Below are positions 7,674 to 14,822 of a stretch of 34,856 nt of DNA, one piece after another. Positions within the stretch are counted from its first letter, which is position 1. The number at the start of each line of letters is the position of its first letter. Origin of the DNA: Proteobacteria bacterium CAG:495 (GTDB taxonomy: Bacteria; Pseudomonadota; Alphaproteobacteria; RF32; CAG-239); assembly GCA_000432275.1 (NCBI GenBank), contig HF995276.1, positions 1 through 34,856 of the forward strand. Direction: 5' to 3'. Below the pieces are notes generated by a model. That model was not told the origin of the DNA. It did no database searches and worked only from the letters and a program-made list of their open reading frames with translations. The translations under genes and the position numbers were made by a program.

Positions 7674-8111
7674 TTATATTTTTTTTGTAAAACAGATGAT
7701 ACGGCCGGCCTCGCCAAAACCGCAGCCGAGATGAAATTTCAAACTGTCAACGTTATCCAATCCGCAGTCGCTCGCAAATTCCGAACATCCCCGGTTTCTG
7801 CTCCAGTTTTCACATTCTGCCAATAAACTGCGCGCAATGCCCCTGCCCCGGAATTTTTCTTCAACATAAATTCCTTCCAGGTATCCCACCGGAGATTCGG
7901 ACGTTCCTTCGACATAATCCCGCCGCAGCTGAGTTTGGGCAAACCCCACGGCAACCCCACCGTCCCGGGCGACAAAAACGGCGGCGTCCGGAGCCTTCAG
8001 CAAAGCGGCAAACAAACGGCGCAATTCATCCGCTTCATGCTCCGGCCACATTTTCAGCGCCAATGCGGCAACATCATTTTCTTCTCCCGGCAAGGCCTGT
8101 TTTATTATCAT
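7674..8111 (-). CDS. GNAT acetyltransferase, AAC(6')-I aminoglycoside acetyltransferase-like
   Basis: A 145-residue GNAT enzyme. The acetyl-CoA loop is in the segment YVEEKFRGRGIARSLL (RGRGIA, the R/QxxGxG/A motif). Around it the order LRRDYVEG, SPVGYLEGIYV, then FASDCGLDNVDSLKFHLGCGF closely follows chromosomal AAC(6')-I enzymes, which have RHDYVNG, SPVVFLEGIFV, ASD...N...H...LGF as I recall them. The tail RIICFTKKI also matches their RVIFYRK ending. Likely reaction: acetyl-CoA-dependent 6'-N-acetylation of an aminoglycoside or a related natural amine. Start: ATG at 8109-8111 behind AGGAGG; an ATG at 8126 would bury that site. Sequence resemblance does not prove resistance activity. Confidence 0.78.
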   Translation of the reverse strand: MIIKQALPGEENDVAALALKMWPEHEADELRRLFAALLKAPDAAVFVARDGGVAVGFAQTQLRRDYVEGTSESPVGYLEGIYVEEKFRGRGIARSLLAECENWSRNRGCSEFASDCGLDNVDSLKFHLGCGFGEAGRIICFTKKI

Positions 8112-8246
8112 TTTTCCTCCTGACATTCCGAGATATTACACAAAGGCAAAAAAAATTCAACAATTGTGATGAAACAAATAATTTTTATTGTGTGTTTCAG
8201 CGGGGAGAGTATATTTAGCACATAATCCGTTTTGAGATATTTGCCC

Positions 8247-8900
8247 ATGGAATCCGCAAAAAAATTTCTTCTGCCGCAAGAGCCGCTTGATAAAGACCTG
8301 ACCGACGCCGTCCGCCTGGTTCGCGACACGGCCGACGAAATCAGCGACCTAAAAATCTGCGGACAGGTTCTTTCGGGAGGAGACATTTCCAAAATTGATT
8401 TTCGCAACGTGCTGTTTCGCGACTGCTGTTTCAAAGAATGCAATTTTACCAAAAGCTCTTGGATAAATGCTCATTTTCAATGCTGCAGCATCACGAACTG
8501 CTGTTTTGAAAACGCCTATTGGAGCAAGGTTTTGATTGAAGAATGCAAATTTACGGGAAGCGACTTTCTGGCAAATATATTCAAAGAAAGCATTTTCAAA
8601 GACAGTTATTTTCAATATGCCAATTTTAACGAAAGCCGTTTTGAAAACCTGCTTATTGACGGAAGCCGTTTGACAAACTCGGAAATCAGTGAATGCAAAG
8701 TGAAGAATTTGGAGCTAAACCGGGCAGTATTGAACGAAAGCAACCTGTTTCGCACATATCTGCGCGGCGTAGACATAACAAACTCGGACATCTCCGGCGT
8801 TATCCTGTCCAAAGACTTCGCTGAGCTGCGCGGTGCCGCAATCAACAGCATTCAAGCCGCCGAACTCATCCGTACGTTTGGCATTAAAGTAGAATTTTAA
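8247..8900 (+). CDS. Pentapeptide-repeat protein (right-handed quadrilateral beta-helix)
   Basis: A 217-residue protein. After a mostly helical N-terminus (1-36), a central F, L, I, V or W falls at every fifth residue from Ile37 to Ile182. That gives 30 pentads without a gap, about 7.5 turns of a quadrilateral helix. The C-terminal cap (LRGAAINSIQAAELIRTFGI) resembles caps of chromosomal pentapeptide proteins. Members of the Qnr/MfpA group mimic DNA and protect gyrase, but many others have unknown roles, and this one lacks the projecting loops of Qnr. It contains several Cys pairs in the central turns. ATG at 8247 is used; the upstream in-frame TTG is unsupported. A weak promoter is possible (TTGTGT 8188, 16-base gap, TATATT 8210). 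Confidence 0.85.
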   Translation: MESAKKFLLPQEPLDKDLTDAVRLVRDTADEISDLKICGQVLSGGDISKIDFRNVLFRDCCFKECNFTKSSWINAHFQCCSITNCCFENAYWSKVLIEECKFTGSDFLANIFKESIFKDSYFQYANFNESRFENLLIDGSRLTNSEISECKVKNLELNRAVLNESNLFRTYLRGVDITNSDISGVILSKDFAELRGAAINSIQAAELIRTFGIKVEF

Positions 8901-8910
8901 CGGAGGTATT

Positions 8911-9429
8911 ATGGAGTTTCGCAAATCAACGCCGGCAGACATTGACGAAATGATGCAAATTGTCAACGATGCCAAATTGCTGCTCAAAAAACAAAACATC
9001 AATCAGTGGCAGACGGGATACCCCAACCGGCCATTGCTGGAAAAAGACATTGCCGACGGAATTGGTTACGTATTATGTGAAGGCAGCCGTATCGCCGGAA
9101 TGTGTGCAATTACGTTCGGAGCTGATGAAAGCTATGAAAAAATAGAAGGCGGTTGGAAAACGACCGGCAGCAACTATGCCGTCGTACACCGAATGGCCGT
9201 TGCCGCAGACAGCCACGGCAAAGGTTTGGGCGTGAAAATTTACGAAGAAGCCGAAAAACTCGCCCGCTCCCGCAAAGCCTCCAGCGTCCGGGCCGATACC
9301 CACCAAGAAAACATTGCAATGCAGCGCACTATGGAAAAAAGCGGCTTTCTGCCGTGCGGCATCATTCATATTAAGGGCGGCGAAGAAGACGGACAACCAC
9401 GCATCGCCGTGGAGAAACCATTGTTTTGA
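8911..9429 (+). CDS. GNAT-family N-acetyltransferase
   Basis: A 172-residue GNAT protein. The acceptor/acetyl-CoA core is VVHRMAVAADSHGKGLGVKIYEEAE (residues about 90-114), with the pyrophosphate-binding GKGLG loop. It is followed by SVRADTHQENIAMQRTMEKSGF, the typical beta5-alpha4 segment where an Asn and a terminal Gly-Phe position the cofactor. The substrate is not readable from sequence. A good CGGAGG ribosome site precedes the ATG, and the gene starts ten bases after the pentapeptide gene stop, so the two are almost certainly cotranscribed. A bidirectional terminator follows. Confidence 0.85.
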   Translation: MEFRKSTPADIDEMMQIVNDAKLLLKKQNINQWQTGYPNRPLLEKDIADGIGYVLCEGSRIAGMCAITFGADESYEKIEGGWKTTGSNYAVVHRMAVAADSHGKGLGVKIYEEAEKLARSRKASSVRADTHQENIAMQRTMEKSGFLPCGIIHIKGGEEDGQPRIAVEKPLF

Positions 9430-9453
9430 AAAAGATGCGGTACCATATGAATG

Positions 9454-9494
9454 AAAAACAGGCCTAACCTCAGATGAGATTAAGCCTGTTTCTG
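9454..9494. terminator. Bidirectional rho-independent terminator
   Basis: A long hairpin with outer arms AAACAGGC (9456-9463) and GCCTGTTT (9484-9491) and a mostly paired inner part has A and T tracts at the ends. It lies between the convergent GNAT and FHA genes. Confidence 0.8.
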
Positions 9495-9514
9495 CCGTTT
9501 CGGTTTTGTCCTGA

Positions 9515-9841
9515 TTATTTGTTCTCCAGAGCCGTTCCGCATAAAGAAGAATCAAATACCTGATACATTCCGCCTACTCTGGCAACAAAACAATGGAAAC
9601 GAGAGAAACACTTGTCGTTCGGCAGTTTGTAATCGCTTTCTTCATCACGTCCGATGACAAAAACTTCTTCATCCGACAATGAAAAGATTTCCTGAACAAA
9701 CACACTCAAATTAATTACCATCACCACTCCGTCATTGGATTTTTCACATAAACTAACTGTCGGGAGCTTTGTTGACATACAAATTAATTTTGCTTCTCTA
9801 CCATTGTTGTTTACCTTTTTCAATAATTCTGCCGTTTTCAT
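9515..9841 (-). CDS. Orphan minimal FHA-domain protein
   Basis: A 108-residue protein that is little more than a forkhead-associated domain. Visible landmarks: Gly64-Arg65 in VIGRDEESDYKL, Ser80-Arg81-x-His83 in FSRFHC, and DSSLCGTALENK at the C-terminus, aligning with the SxNGT loop. Arg, Ser and His are the phosphothreonine-contacting positions and are kept; the Asn of the NG pair is Cys101. The chain ends right after this loop, so the last one or two strands of a normal FHA sandwich are missing or very short. No kinase or secretion gene is adjacent. No ribosome site precedes the ATG; the leader is A/T-rich. The assignment is from motifs and should be confirmed with a profile search. Confidence 0.65.
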   Translation of the reverse strand: MKTAELLKKVNNNGREAKLICMSTKLPTVSLCEKSNDGVVMVINLSVFVQEIFSLSDEEVFVIGRDEESDYKLPNDKCFSRFHCFVARVGGMYQVFDSSLCGTALENK

Positions 9842-10081
9842 AATCTATAATTTTAAGTTATTAAATATTTTTTATTTTTGTTTGACTGACATCCAATGCT
9901 ATTATTCACGAGACGTCATTCATTAAAAACAAATGAAAACTCTCAATTAAAATTATAAAAACTTTTAGAATAATAAAACATAGACTTAGTAAACAGTTTT
10001 AATATATCAAAAAAAACAATAAGTGTCAATATTTTATTATCCGGGATAAGCAAAAATTTGCCAAATTTGATGGAAATATAA

Positions 10082-11209
10082 TCAGAATCTAAATGCTAAA
10101 CCGCCGATGAGGGCATATCCTTTGGCATTGTCATCGCTATGCGCTTTGTCGCCATGGGCATTAAGGTACGAGCCTATCATTACGATATCAAGATTTTTTG
10201 AAAGGCGATAGGCGTTAGACCAAAGGTAGAAAACATCGCGATGACGGGTATTGGCAGCTTCGGACTGAAAATAGGCAATATTGGTTTTGTAGCGCCCGAA
10301 ATCATAACCCAGGCTAAAATTCCATACTTCAGACTCACGGTAGTTATCAAAATATGCCGGCAGAAAGGCATTGACACGGGCGGTTGCAATAGCATTTTCT
10401 TTTCCGTCGACATAAGCTTTTTTATAACCGGCGCCAAGATTAAAACTGCCTTTTTGCCAACGAACCCCTACCGAGGCTTCTTTATCGGTTCGGTTGAAAA
10501 TACCATAGCCGGCGGAGGTATACAATACAGAAGAGGAAAGCTGCCATTTGTTTTGCATCGCCCAAACATAGCCATCCATCGTTTTTTCATAATCGGTATA
10601 ACGGCTGACCATACCTCGGCGATGAGCATTGTCCGGCGTATAAGAAAAACCGAACTTGGTATTGCCCAGCCAAGGGGTGATATAAGAAAGCTTCGGCGCA
10701 CGACCGTCGTTTATCATCGCTACCGATTTCGGAGTGGCAAATTTGACCGATTTGGTTTTATTGGCCCAGTTCGGGTTGGAAAGAAAATAAACCAGATTGG
10801 TGGCTTCCACCCCCAAAAAGGTAATATCCCGGGCTCCCCGGTGCAACTGATATGCCGCGTTGTAAACATAACCAAGCTTAAAATTTCCCCAAGAAGAATC
10901 ATCCGTGAGATAAGGAAAAAAACGCCATTCGCCATTGCGGCGGCTGCGATCATGAGCCTTAAAGATGAGGGTTGTATCTGCACGAAGCCCCAACCGGTGT
11001 TCTTTCTGAAAAACATAGTCTGATTTAAAAGACGCATCGGCCCGGGTTACCCAGCGATTGGCCAAATTATCAACGCTGCCGATATCCTTGGTCTCGCTTA
11101 TGCCGTAATAAGCTCCGGCCAAACCGGATGCGTCAAACTCCCAGTGACCGGCTAAGGCAACCGCGGGTGATATGCTTAAAAGAAATGCCAAGTATAAAAC
11201 CCGGTTCAT
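10082..11209 (-). CDS. Outer-membrane beta-barrel porin-like protein
   Basis: A 375-residue exported protein. A Sec signal peptide occupies about residues 1-20, with cleavage after AVALA. The mature part is rich in alternating aromatic/polar strands (for example FKLGYVYNAAYQL, VWNFSLGYDFGRYKTNIAYF) and ends in Phe (GGLAFRF), the terminal aromatic that BamA recognises. Its size fits a 16- to 18-strand porin or substrate-specific channel, but I cannot place it in a named porin family. It stands alone on the minus strand, with AT-rich spacers on both sides, a plausible promoter at 11246-11274 and a short leader. The spacer of that promoter contains an A8/T8 tract. Confidence 0.75.
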   Translation of the reverse strand: MNRVLYLAFLLSISPAVALAGHWEFDASGLAGAYYGISETKDIGSVDNLANRWVTRADASFKSDYVFQKEHRLGLRADTTLIFKAHDRSRRNGEWRFFPYLTDDSSWGNFKLGYVYNAAYQLHRGARDITFLGVEATNLVYFLSNPNWANKTKSVKFATPKSVAMINDGRAPKLSYITPWLGNTKFGFSYTPDNAHRRGMVSRYTDYEKTMDGYVWAMQNKWQLSSSVLYTSAGYGIFNRTDKEASVGVRWQKGSFNLGAGYKKAYVDGKENAIATARVNAFLPAYFDNYRESEVWNFSLGYDFGRYKTNIAYFQSEAANTRHRDVFYLWSNAYRLSKNLDIVMIGSYLNAHGDKAHSDDNAKGYALIGGLAFRF

Positions 11210-11245
11210 AAAGAATCAGCCTCGTAAGATTATTCGTCCGCTTAA

Positions 11246-11274
11246 AGCATAAAAAAAATTCTGCCGATTGTAAA
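11246..11274 (-). promoter_or_regulatory. Predicted promoter of the porin-like gene, with a T8 tract in the spacer
   Basis: On the minus strand, TTTACA (11274-11269) and TATGCT (11251-11246) are separated by exactly 17 bases. A run of eight T (A on the plus strand, 11251-11258) occupies the last seven spacer bases and the first base of the -10 box. The start of transcription would be near 11239, giving a 30-base leader. Confidence 0.42.
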
Positions 11275-11446
11275 CATAAAAAGCTCCGCCCGACAAGAGC
11301 TGAGCCAATGTTGAATTCAACCTAAACTTTCGTCAATTTATTGGTTTACGTTTTTTACCCAACAATTATTAATAGCAGCATTCTTTCTTGTAATTTCAGG
11401 AAGAGGTGATATGATTAGTTTACTTATTAACAGAAAGGATGGAACA

Positions 11447-11620
11447 ATGAAGTTTATTACCTTGCTTTTGATTTTGGCTGCTATTGCCTATGGCGTAAAA
11501 TATGCCTATGACAACGGGATGTTGGAAAGCGTTAACAATACGGTGGAGAGAACCGGCGATTTTGCCACCGACAAAGCGGTTAAGTCTACAAATTACACAG
11601 GAAGCGGCGAAAGCTATTAA
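11447..11620 (+). CDS. Small single-span membrane protein of unknown function
   Basis: A 57-residue protein with an N-terminal hydrophobic segment (MKFITLLLILAAIAYGVKYAY) and a short polar tail rich in Thr, Asp and Gly. The N-terminus could be a membrane anchor or an uncleaved signal; there is no clear cleavage motif. An in-frame ATG at 11411 gives a 69-residue form. I prefer 11447 because an AAAGGA site lies seven bases before it, while the site before 11411 is poorly spaced. It is a single-gene unit with a strong terminator after it. I do not recognise a family. Confidence 0.55.
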   Translation: MKFITLLLILAAIAYGVKYAYDNGMLESVNNTVERTGDFATDKAVKSTNYTGSGESY

Positions 11621-11665
11621 TTTCAGCAAAAGAAACTGCGTTCAGAAAGCTTCTTTTTATGCAAA

Positions 11666-11700
11666 AAAAAACACTCTGCTTTCACGGCAGAGTGTTTTCT
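11666..11700. terminator. Bidirectional rho-independent terminator
   Basis: A 12-bp perfect stem AAAACACTCTGC (11668-11679) with GCAGAGTGTTTT (11687-11698), flanked by A9 and a T-rich end, lies between the small membrane protein gene and the convergent macro-domain gene. Confidence 0.9.
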
Positions 11701-11714
11701 TTAATTAAAAATCA

Positions 11715-12269
11715 TTAATATTCGGAATTGATATATTCTCCGCATTTGATAACGCGGTTTACTTCGTCGACTGCTTCCGGGCTTGCGGCAATGACAATTT
11801 TAATTTCTTTAATATAATGTTTTCGATTAAAATTGTTAATTCCCGACAAAAGGGCAATTGCGGCCGCCGTTGCTGACAAAGAGCCAAACTCGCCAAAGCC
11901 GATAAGAGGCATTGCCATTGACGTAATCATTTCTTTCTGCGGACGGGCGATTGTCATTACGGCACTCATTGCGTCTTCAATGTTCGAAGCCAGTTTTTCG
12001 GCGGGACCGCCAAGAACGACACTGTGTATCAGATAACGGGAATTTCCTCCGTTAGCAACGCTTAAAACCGCAGAACACATATTCAAGCTCCCAAGCGACA
12101 GATGGCGTTTGAACACATCAAAACCATATTGTGCGCCGCCGGCTATGATGTCGTTTATCATCGGGGTGCTGCTTACGTGATCGGGATACTCGGGAACAAC
12201 ATACGCATCTGCTTGTACGGCACTGATTTGTCCCCATACGGCTTTTACTTTAATACCATTTACTTTCAT
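11715..12269 (-). CDS. Divergent macro-domain (ADP-ribose-binding fold) protein
   Basis: A 184-residue protein whose order of elements fits a stand-alone macro domain. A first strand and loop GQISAVQADAYVVPEY correspond to the GDIT...DAIVNAAN region. SRYLIHSVVLGG corresponds to the YIIHtVGP strand. A helix (NIEDAMSAVMTIA) follows, then SMAMPLIGFGEFGSLSATAA, matching the SIAFPaIstGvyG loop that wraps the diphosphate. The usual Asn of the NAAN motif is absent (VVPEY instead), so ADP-ribose hydrolysis of the YmdB/MacroD kind is doubtful, though binding is possible. No ribosome site is seen; the leader is A/T-rich. It is a single-gene unit with no ADP-ribosyltransferase beside it. Confidence 0.68.
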   Translation of the reverse strand: MKVNGIKVKAVWGQISAVQADAYVVPEYPDHVSSTPMINDIIAGGAQYGFDVFKRHLSLGSLNMCSAVLSVANGGNSRYLIHSVVLGGPAEKLASNIEDAMSAVMTIARPQKEMITSMAMPLIGFGEFGSLSATAAAIALLSGINNFNRKHYIKEIKIVIAASPEAVDEVNRVIKCGEYINSEY

Positions 12270-12362
12270 TTTTTTAATTTTTAATTGGGTTAAATAAATA
12301 CATAATTATCTCGGTTTATGCCGGGAAGATAACACAACTTATTATTTTTGGCAAACAAAATC

Positions 12363-14408
12363 TTACAACCCTGAATTCCAAGGGCGGCGGCCGATGTAAT
12401 CGCGCACGGTTACAATCCGCAATGGATTAAGGTACACTGCTGCGCCAAGGCCTTCTTTCACGGCCAGAGGCTTGCTGTCTATCCGTATTTGGCCCCGCCG
12501 GTTGAAGCTGAAGCGGCGGCGGTAAACACAGTCATCGTTTCGGCAGCTTAACTCAAGCCATTGCGGAGAAGCGGCTCGTCCCTTGTAAATTTTGTGCAAC
12601 AGTTCGGAACGTTTTTTATCCAGGCGGGGAGACGCGGTTTTATCAAGCCAGACCTGCTTGGTAAAATTGTCACCGCGTTTGGGCATAACGACAAGATGGC
12701 CGCGGTTATCACGAAGAGCTATTAAATCCTGCTCCGCATTCACCAGAATATCCGGCGTGCGCACCGTAAATACGGACAATAATCCGCCCACAACAAACAG
12801 CCATCCCCACTTTCGCCATGATGTCTGCCAGATGGCCAGCCACAGTCCGCCAAACACCATCATCAGCAGTCCCCACAAAGGCATAGACAACACCTGATAT
12901 CCTGCGGACGGCAGACTGCTGACATAAGCGGTTATGTCGTTGACCAACCGGATGCCGTATCCGACCAAACGCAAAGGCCAATATTCCAGCCCCAACGGCA
13001 TCAACAGCAGCGAAAACAACGTGAACGGCATAATCAACAAACCGATAATCGGACCGGCCATAAGATTAGCCAGAGTGGTGAACAACGCAATACGATTGAA
13101 GTGATAAACAGAAAAAGGCAATGTTGCCAGGCTTGCCACCAAATCGGAAACTAAAATACCGACAATGTACAAGAAGACGATTTTAAATGTTTTGACAATC
13201 AGAGAAGATGAAGTTCCCTTTCCGTCAAGAAAACGTTTAAGAGTCCCCGCAAACCTTTCGTAAAAGGCTATTAGGGCAATCACGGCGGCAAACGACATCT
13301 GGAAACTGGCTCCGACCAAAGCTTCCGGCGTTATCAACAATACAAGGAACGCCGCCCAGGCAATGGTTTTCATCGAAATGGCGCGGCGGTCGAGCAAAAC
13401 GCCCAACAACACGATAAAAGTCATTATAAATGCCCGTTGTGCCGGAATTGCCGCTCCGGAAATCAGCAGGTAAACCACACTTATCAAAAGAGCAAAAACC
13501 GCCGAAACCTTTTTGGAATCACAACGCAACGTCAAAGGCGGTATCAAAGCCATCAGCAATCTGATAAAAAAGAACATCAAGCCGGCCAGCATACTCATGT
13601 GCAAACCGGAAATCGACAAGAAATGCGCCAGACCGGAATCCCGATAGTTTTGAATTAAGCGGGAATTAATGCCGGTTTGTTCGCCGGCGATGACGGCAGA
13701 AGCCACCGAAGCCTCATCAGGAGGCAGAATCCGTTTGATTTTTTCCATAATCGACTGCCGCCAGCCGGCAACCTTAAATGAAAAACGCTCTCTCCACGAG
13801 GCTGGTTCGCGACAATCTACGGGAAGGACACGGCTCTCGGAATAACCGCTGCCGGAAAGCCCCAAATAAAAACTTTTACGGTCAAACTGATATCCTCCGG
13901 GCAATGAAGCCGAGGCCAAAGGCATCAGCTTGGCAACCAGCTCCACACATTGTCCGCTATAGAGTTTTCCCGGCTGAGGGCGCATACTGACCCGAAAACG
14001 CCCGGGAACCGGATTACCGTCAAAATCGGTTAACCGGCCCAAAATCATCCGGCGATTTCCGCGGCTGTTATAATCCAGATGCTCGATACGCCCCTGCAAA
14101 TACAATTTTTCCGCCGGAACCGGCGCCTGTTCCTTTGCCAGATAAAGCGTTCGCAGCTGAATGACAGCAAAACCGGCAACAACCGCAGCCGGCACAATCA
14201 AGGCATACAGCCAGCGAATGCGGTAACGCAACAATACGGCCAAGACAATAAGAAGCTCGATAACCGCAAGCGTCGCCCATTTGGACGGTTCGACCGGAAG
14301 CATAAAATAAATGCCGATACCGCAGGCGAAAAAAACCGGCAGCCACAATCCCCATCGGTCTTGTCCGGCCCAAAACTGTTCTTTAAGGCGATACCAAAAC
14401 AACTGCAT
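12363..14408 (-). CDS. comEC: ComEC/Rec2-family DNA uptake channel protein
   Basis: A 681-residue polytopic membrane protein. An N-terminal pair of helices and a soluble OB-like region (about 70-200) match DUF4131. The Competence domain follows, marked by DSGLAHFLSISGLHMSMLAG near residue 265 and a long series of helices up to about 550. The C-terminal 120 residues lack the HxHxDH metal motif of the metallo-beta-lactamase domain found in Bacillus ComEC. They resemble the short degenerate tail seen in alphaproteobacterial members (WLDKTASPRLDKKR, then a Cys-containing end). Role: transport of single-stranded DNA across the inner membrane during transformation. A GAGGA ribosome site precedes the ATG. 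dprA is also in this window. Confidence 0.88.
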   Translation of the reverse strand: MQLFWYRLKEQFWAGQDRWGLWLPVFFACGIGIYFMLPVEPSKWATLAVIELLIVLAVLLRYRIRWLYALIVPAAVVAGFAVIQLRTLYLAKEQAPVPAEKLYLQGRIEHLDYNSRGNRRMILGRLTDFDGNPVPGRFRVSMRPQPGKLYSGQCVELVAKLMPLASASLPGGYQFDRKSFYLGLSGSGYSESRVLPVDCREPASWRERFSFKVAGWRQSIMEKIKRILPPDEASVASAVIAGEQTGINSRLIQNYRDSGLAHFLSISGLHMSMLAGLMFFFIRLLMALIPPLTLRCDSKKVSAVFALLISVVYLLISGAAIPAQRAFIMTFIVLLGVLLDRRAISMKTIAWAAFLVLLITPEALVGASFQMSFAAVIALIAFYERFAGTLKRFLDGKGTSSSLIVKTFKIVFLYIVGILVSDLVASLATLPFSVYHFNRIALFTTLANLMAGPIIGLLIMPFTLFSLLLMPLGLEYWPLRLVGYGIRLVNDITAYVSSLPSAGYQVLSMPLWGLLMMVFGGLWLAIWQTSWRKWGWLFVVGGLLSVFTVRTPDILVNAEQDLIALRDNRGHLVVMPKRGDNFTKQVWLDKTASPRLDKKRSELLHKIYKGRAASPQWLELSCRNDDCVYRRRFSFNRRGQIRIDSKPLAVKEGLGAAVYLNPLRIVTVRDYIGRRPWNSGL

Positions 14409-14518
14409 TTAAATTCCTCAATTACCAAAATTAATCTAATCTATCCGCCTCTTATTTGCAATAAATTAACTTTTTAAGTCGTAAAATGGTGATAAATAAG
14501 AACAAAGCGAGGTTTATG

Positions 14519-14770
14519 ATGAAGATTAAACTCTGTTTAGCTGCTTTGGCTCTGCTGGCAGGTGCCGCAATTGCCAACGCGAAAGTTACTCCGATTGCAG
14601 ACTGGAACGGTGCCCTGCCCTTACAAGACGATGACGGAAATCCGGTGGTTACAACCTGTTCGGAAGCATGCGCCGGCTATGATTTGGTCACTTTGATTTG
14701 TCCCGAAGGCGAAAAGCTGGTCGAATGCCCGGTTGAAGGATGCGGTTATTACCATCGCTGCGAACAGTAA
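14519..14770 (+). CDS. Small secreted six-cysteine protein
   Basis: An 83-residue precursor. A clear Sec signal (MKIKLCLAALALLAGAAIANA, 21 residues) is followed by a 62-residue mature part with six cysteines in its last 40 residues (TTCSEAC, LIC, VEC, EGC, HRC), suggesting three disulfides in the periplasm or outside. The start is taken as ATG 14519, six bases after GAGG; ATG codons at 14516 and 14486 are also in frame. The spacing AGY...C...C...GCxYxxC resembles a repeat in the Cys-rich protein at the right edge of the window. No family is recognised. It stands alone and is followed by a strong terminator. Confidence 0.62.
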   Translation: MKIKLCLAALALLAGAAIANAKVTPIADWNGALPLQDDDGNPVVTTCSEACAGYDLVTLICPEGEKLVECPVEGCGYYHRCEQ

Positions 14771-14784
14771 GCTGTCCCTTTTAT

Positions 14785-14817
14785 AAAAAACCCGTTCAAC
14801 TTTGAACGGGTTTTTGT
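14785..14817. terminator. Bidirectional rho-independent terminator
   Basis: Arms AAAACCCGTTCA (14787-14798) and TGAACGGGTTTT (14803-14814), with a small loop and A/T tracts, lie between the six-Cys protein gene and the 3' end of lpxB. Confidence 0.88.
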
Positions 14818-14822
14818 GTTTT

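Noticed and set aside
1..9500. Whole left arm as a prophage or integrative element
   Set aside because: No integrase, transposase, phage structural gene, flanking repeat or tRNA is visible; only accessory gene character supports it.
9842..10081. AT-rich spacer before the FHA gene as origin, attachment site or small RNA gene
   Set aside because: No DnaA-box cluster, tRNA end, direct repeats or convincing promoter-terminator pair was seen; it looks like plain AT-rich spacer.
10241..11023. 260-codon open frame antisense to the porin gene
   Set aside because: The minus-strand frame has a signal peptide, barrel strands and terminal Phe; the plus frame has no recognisable features.
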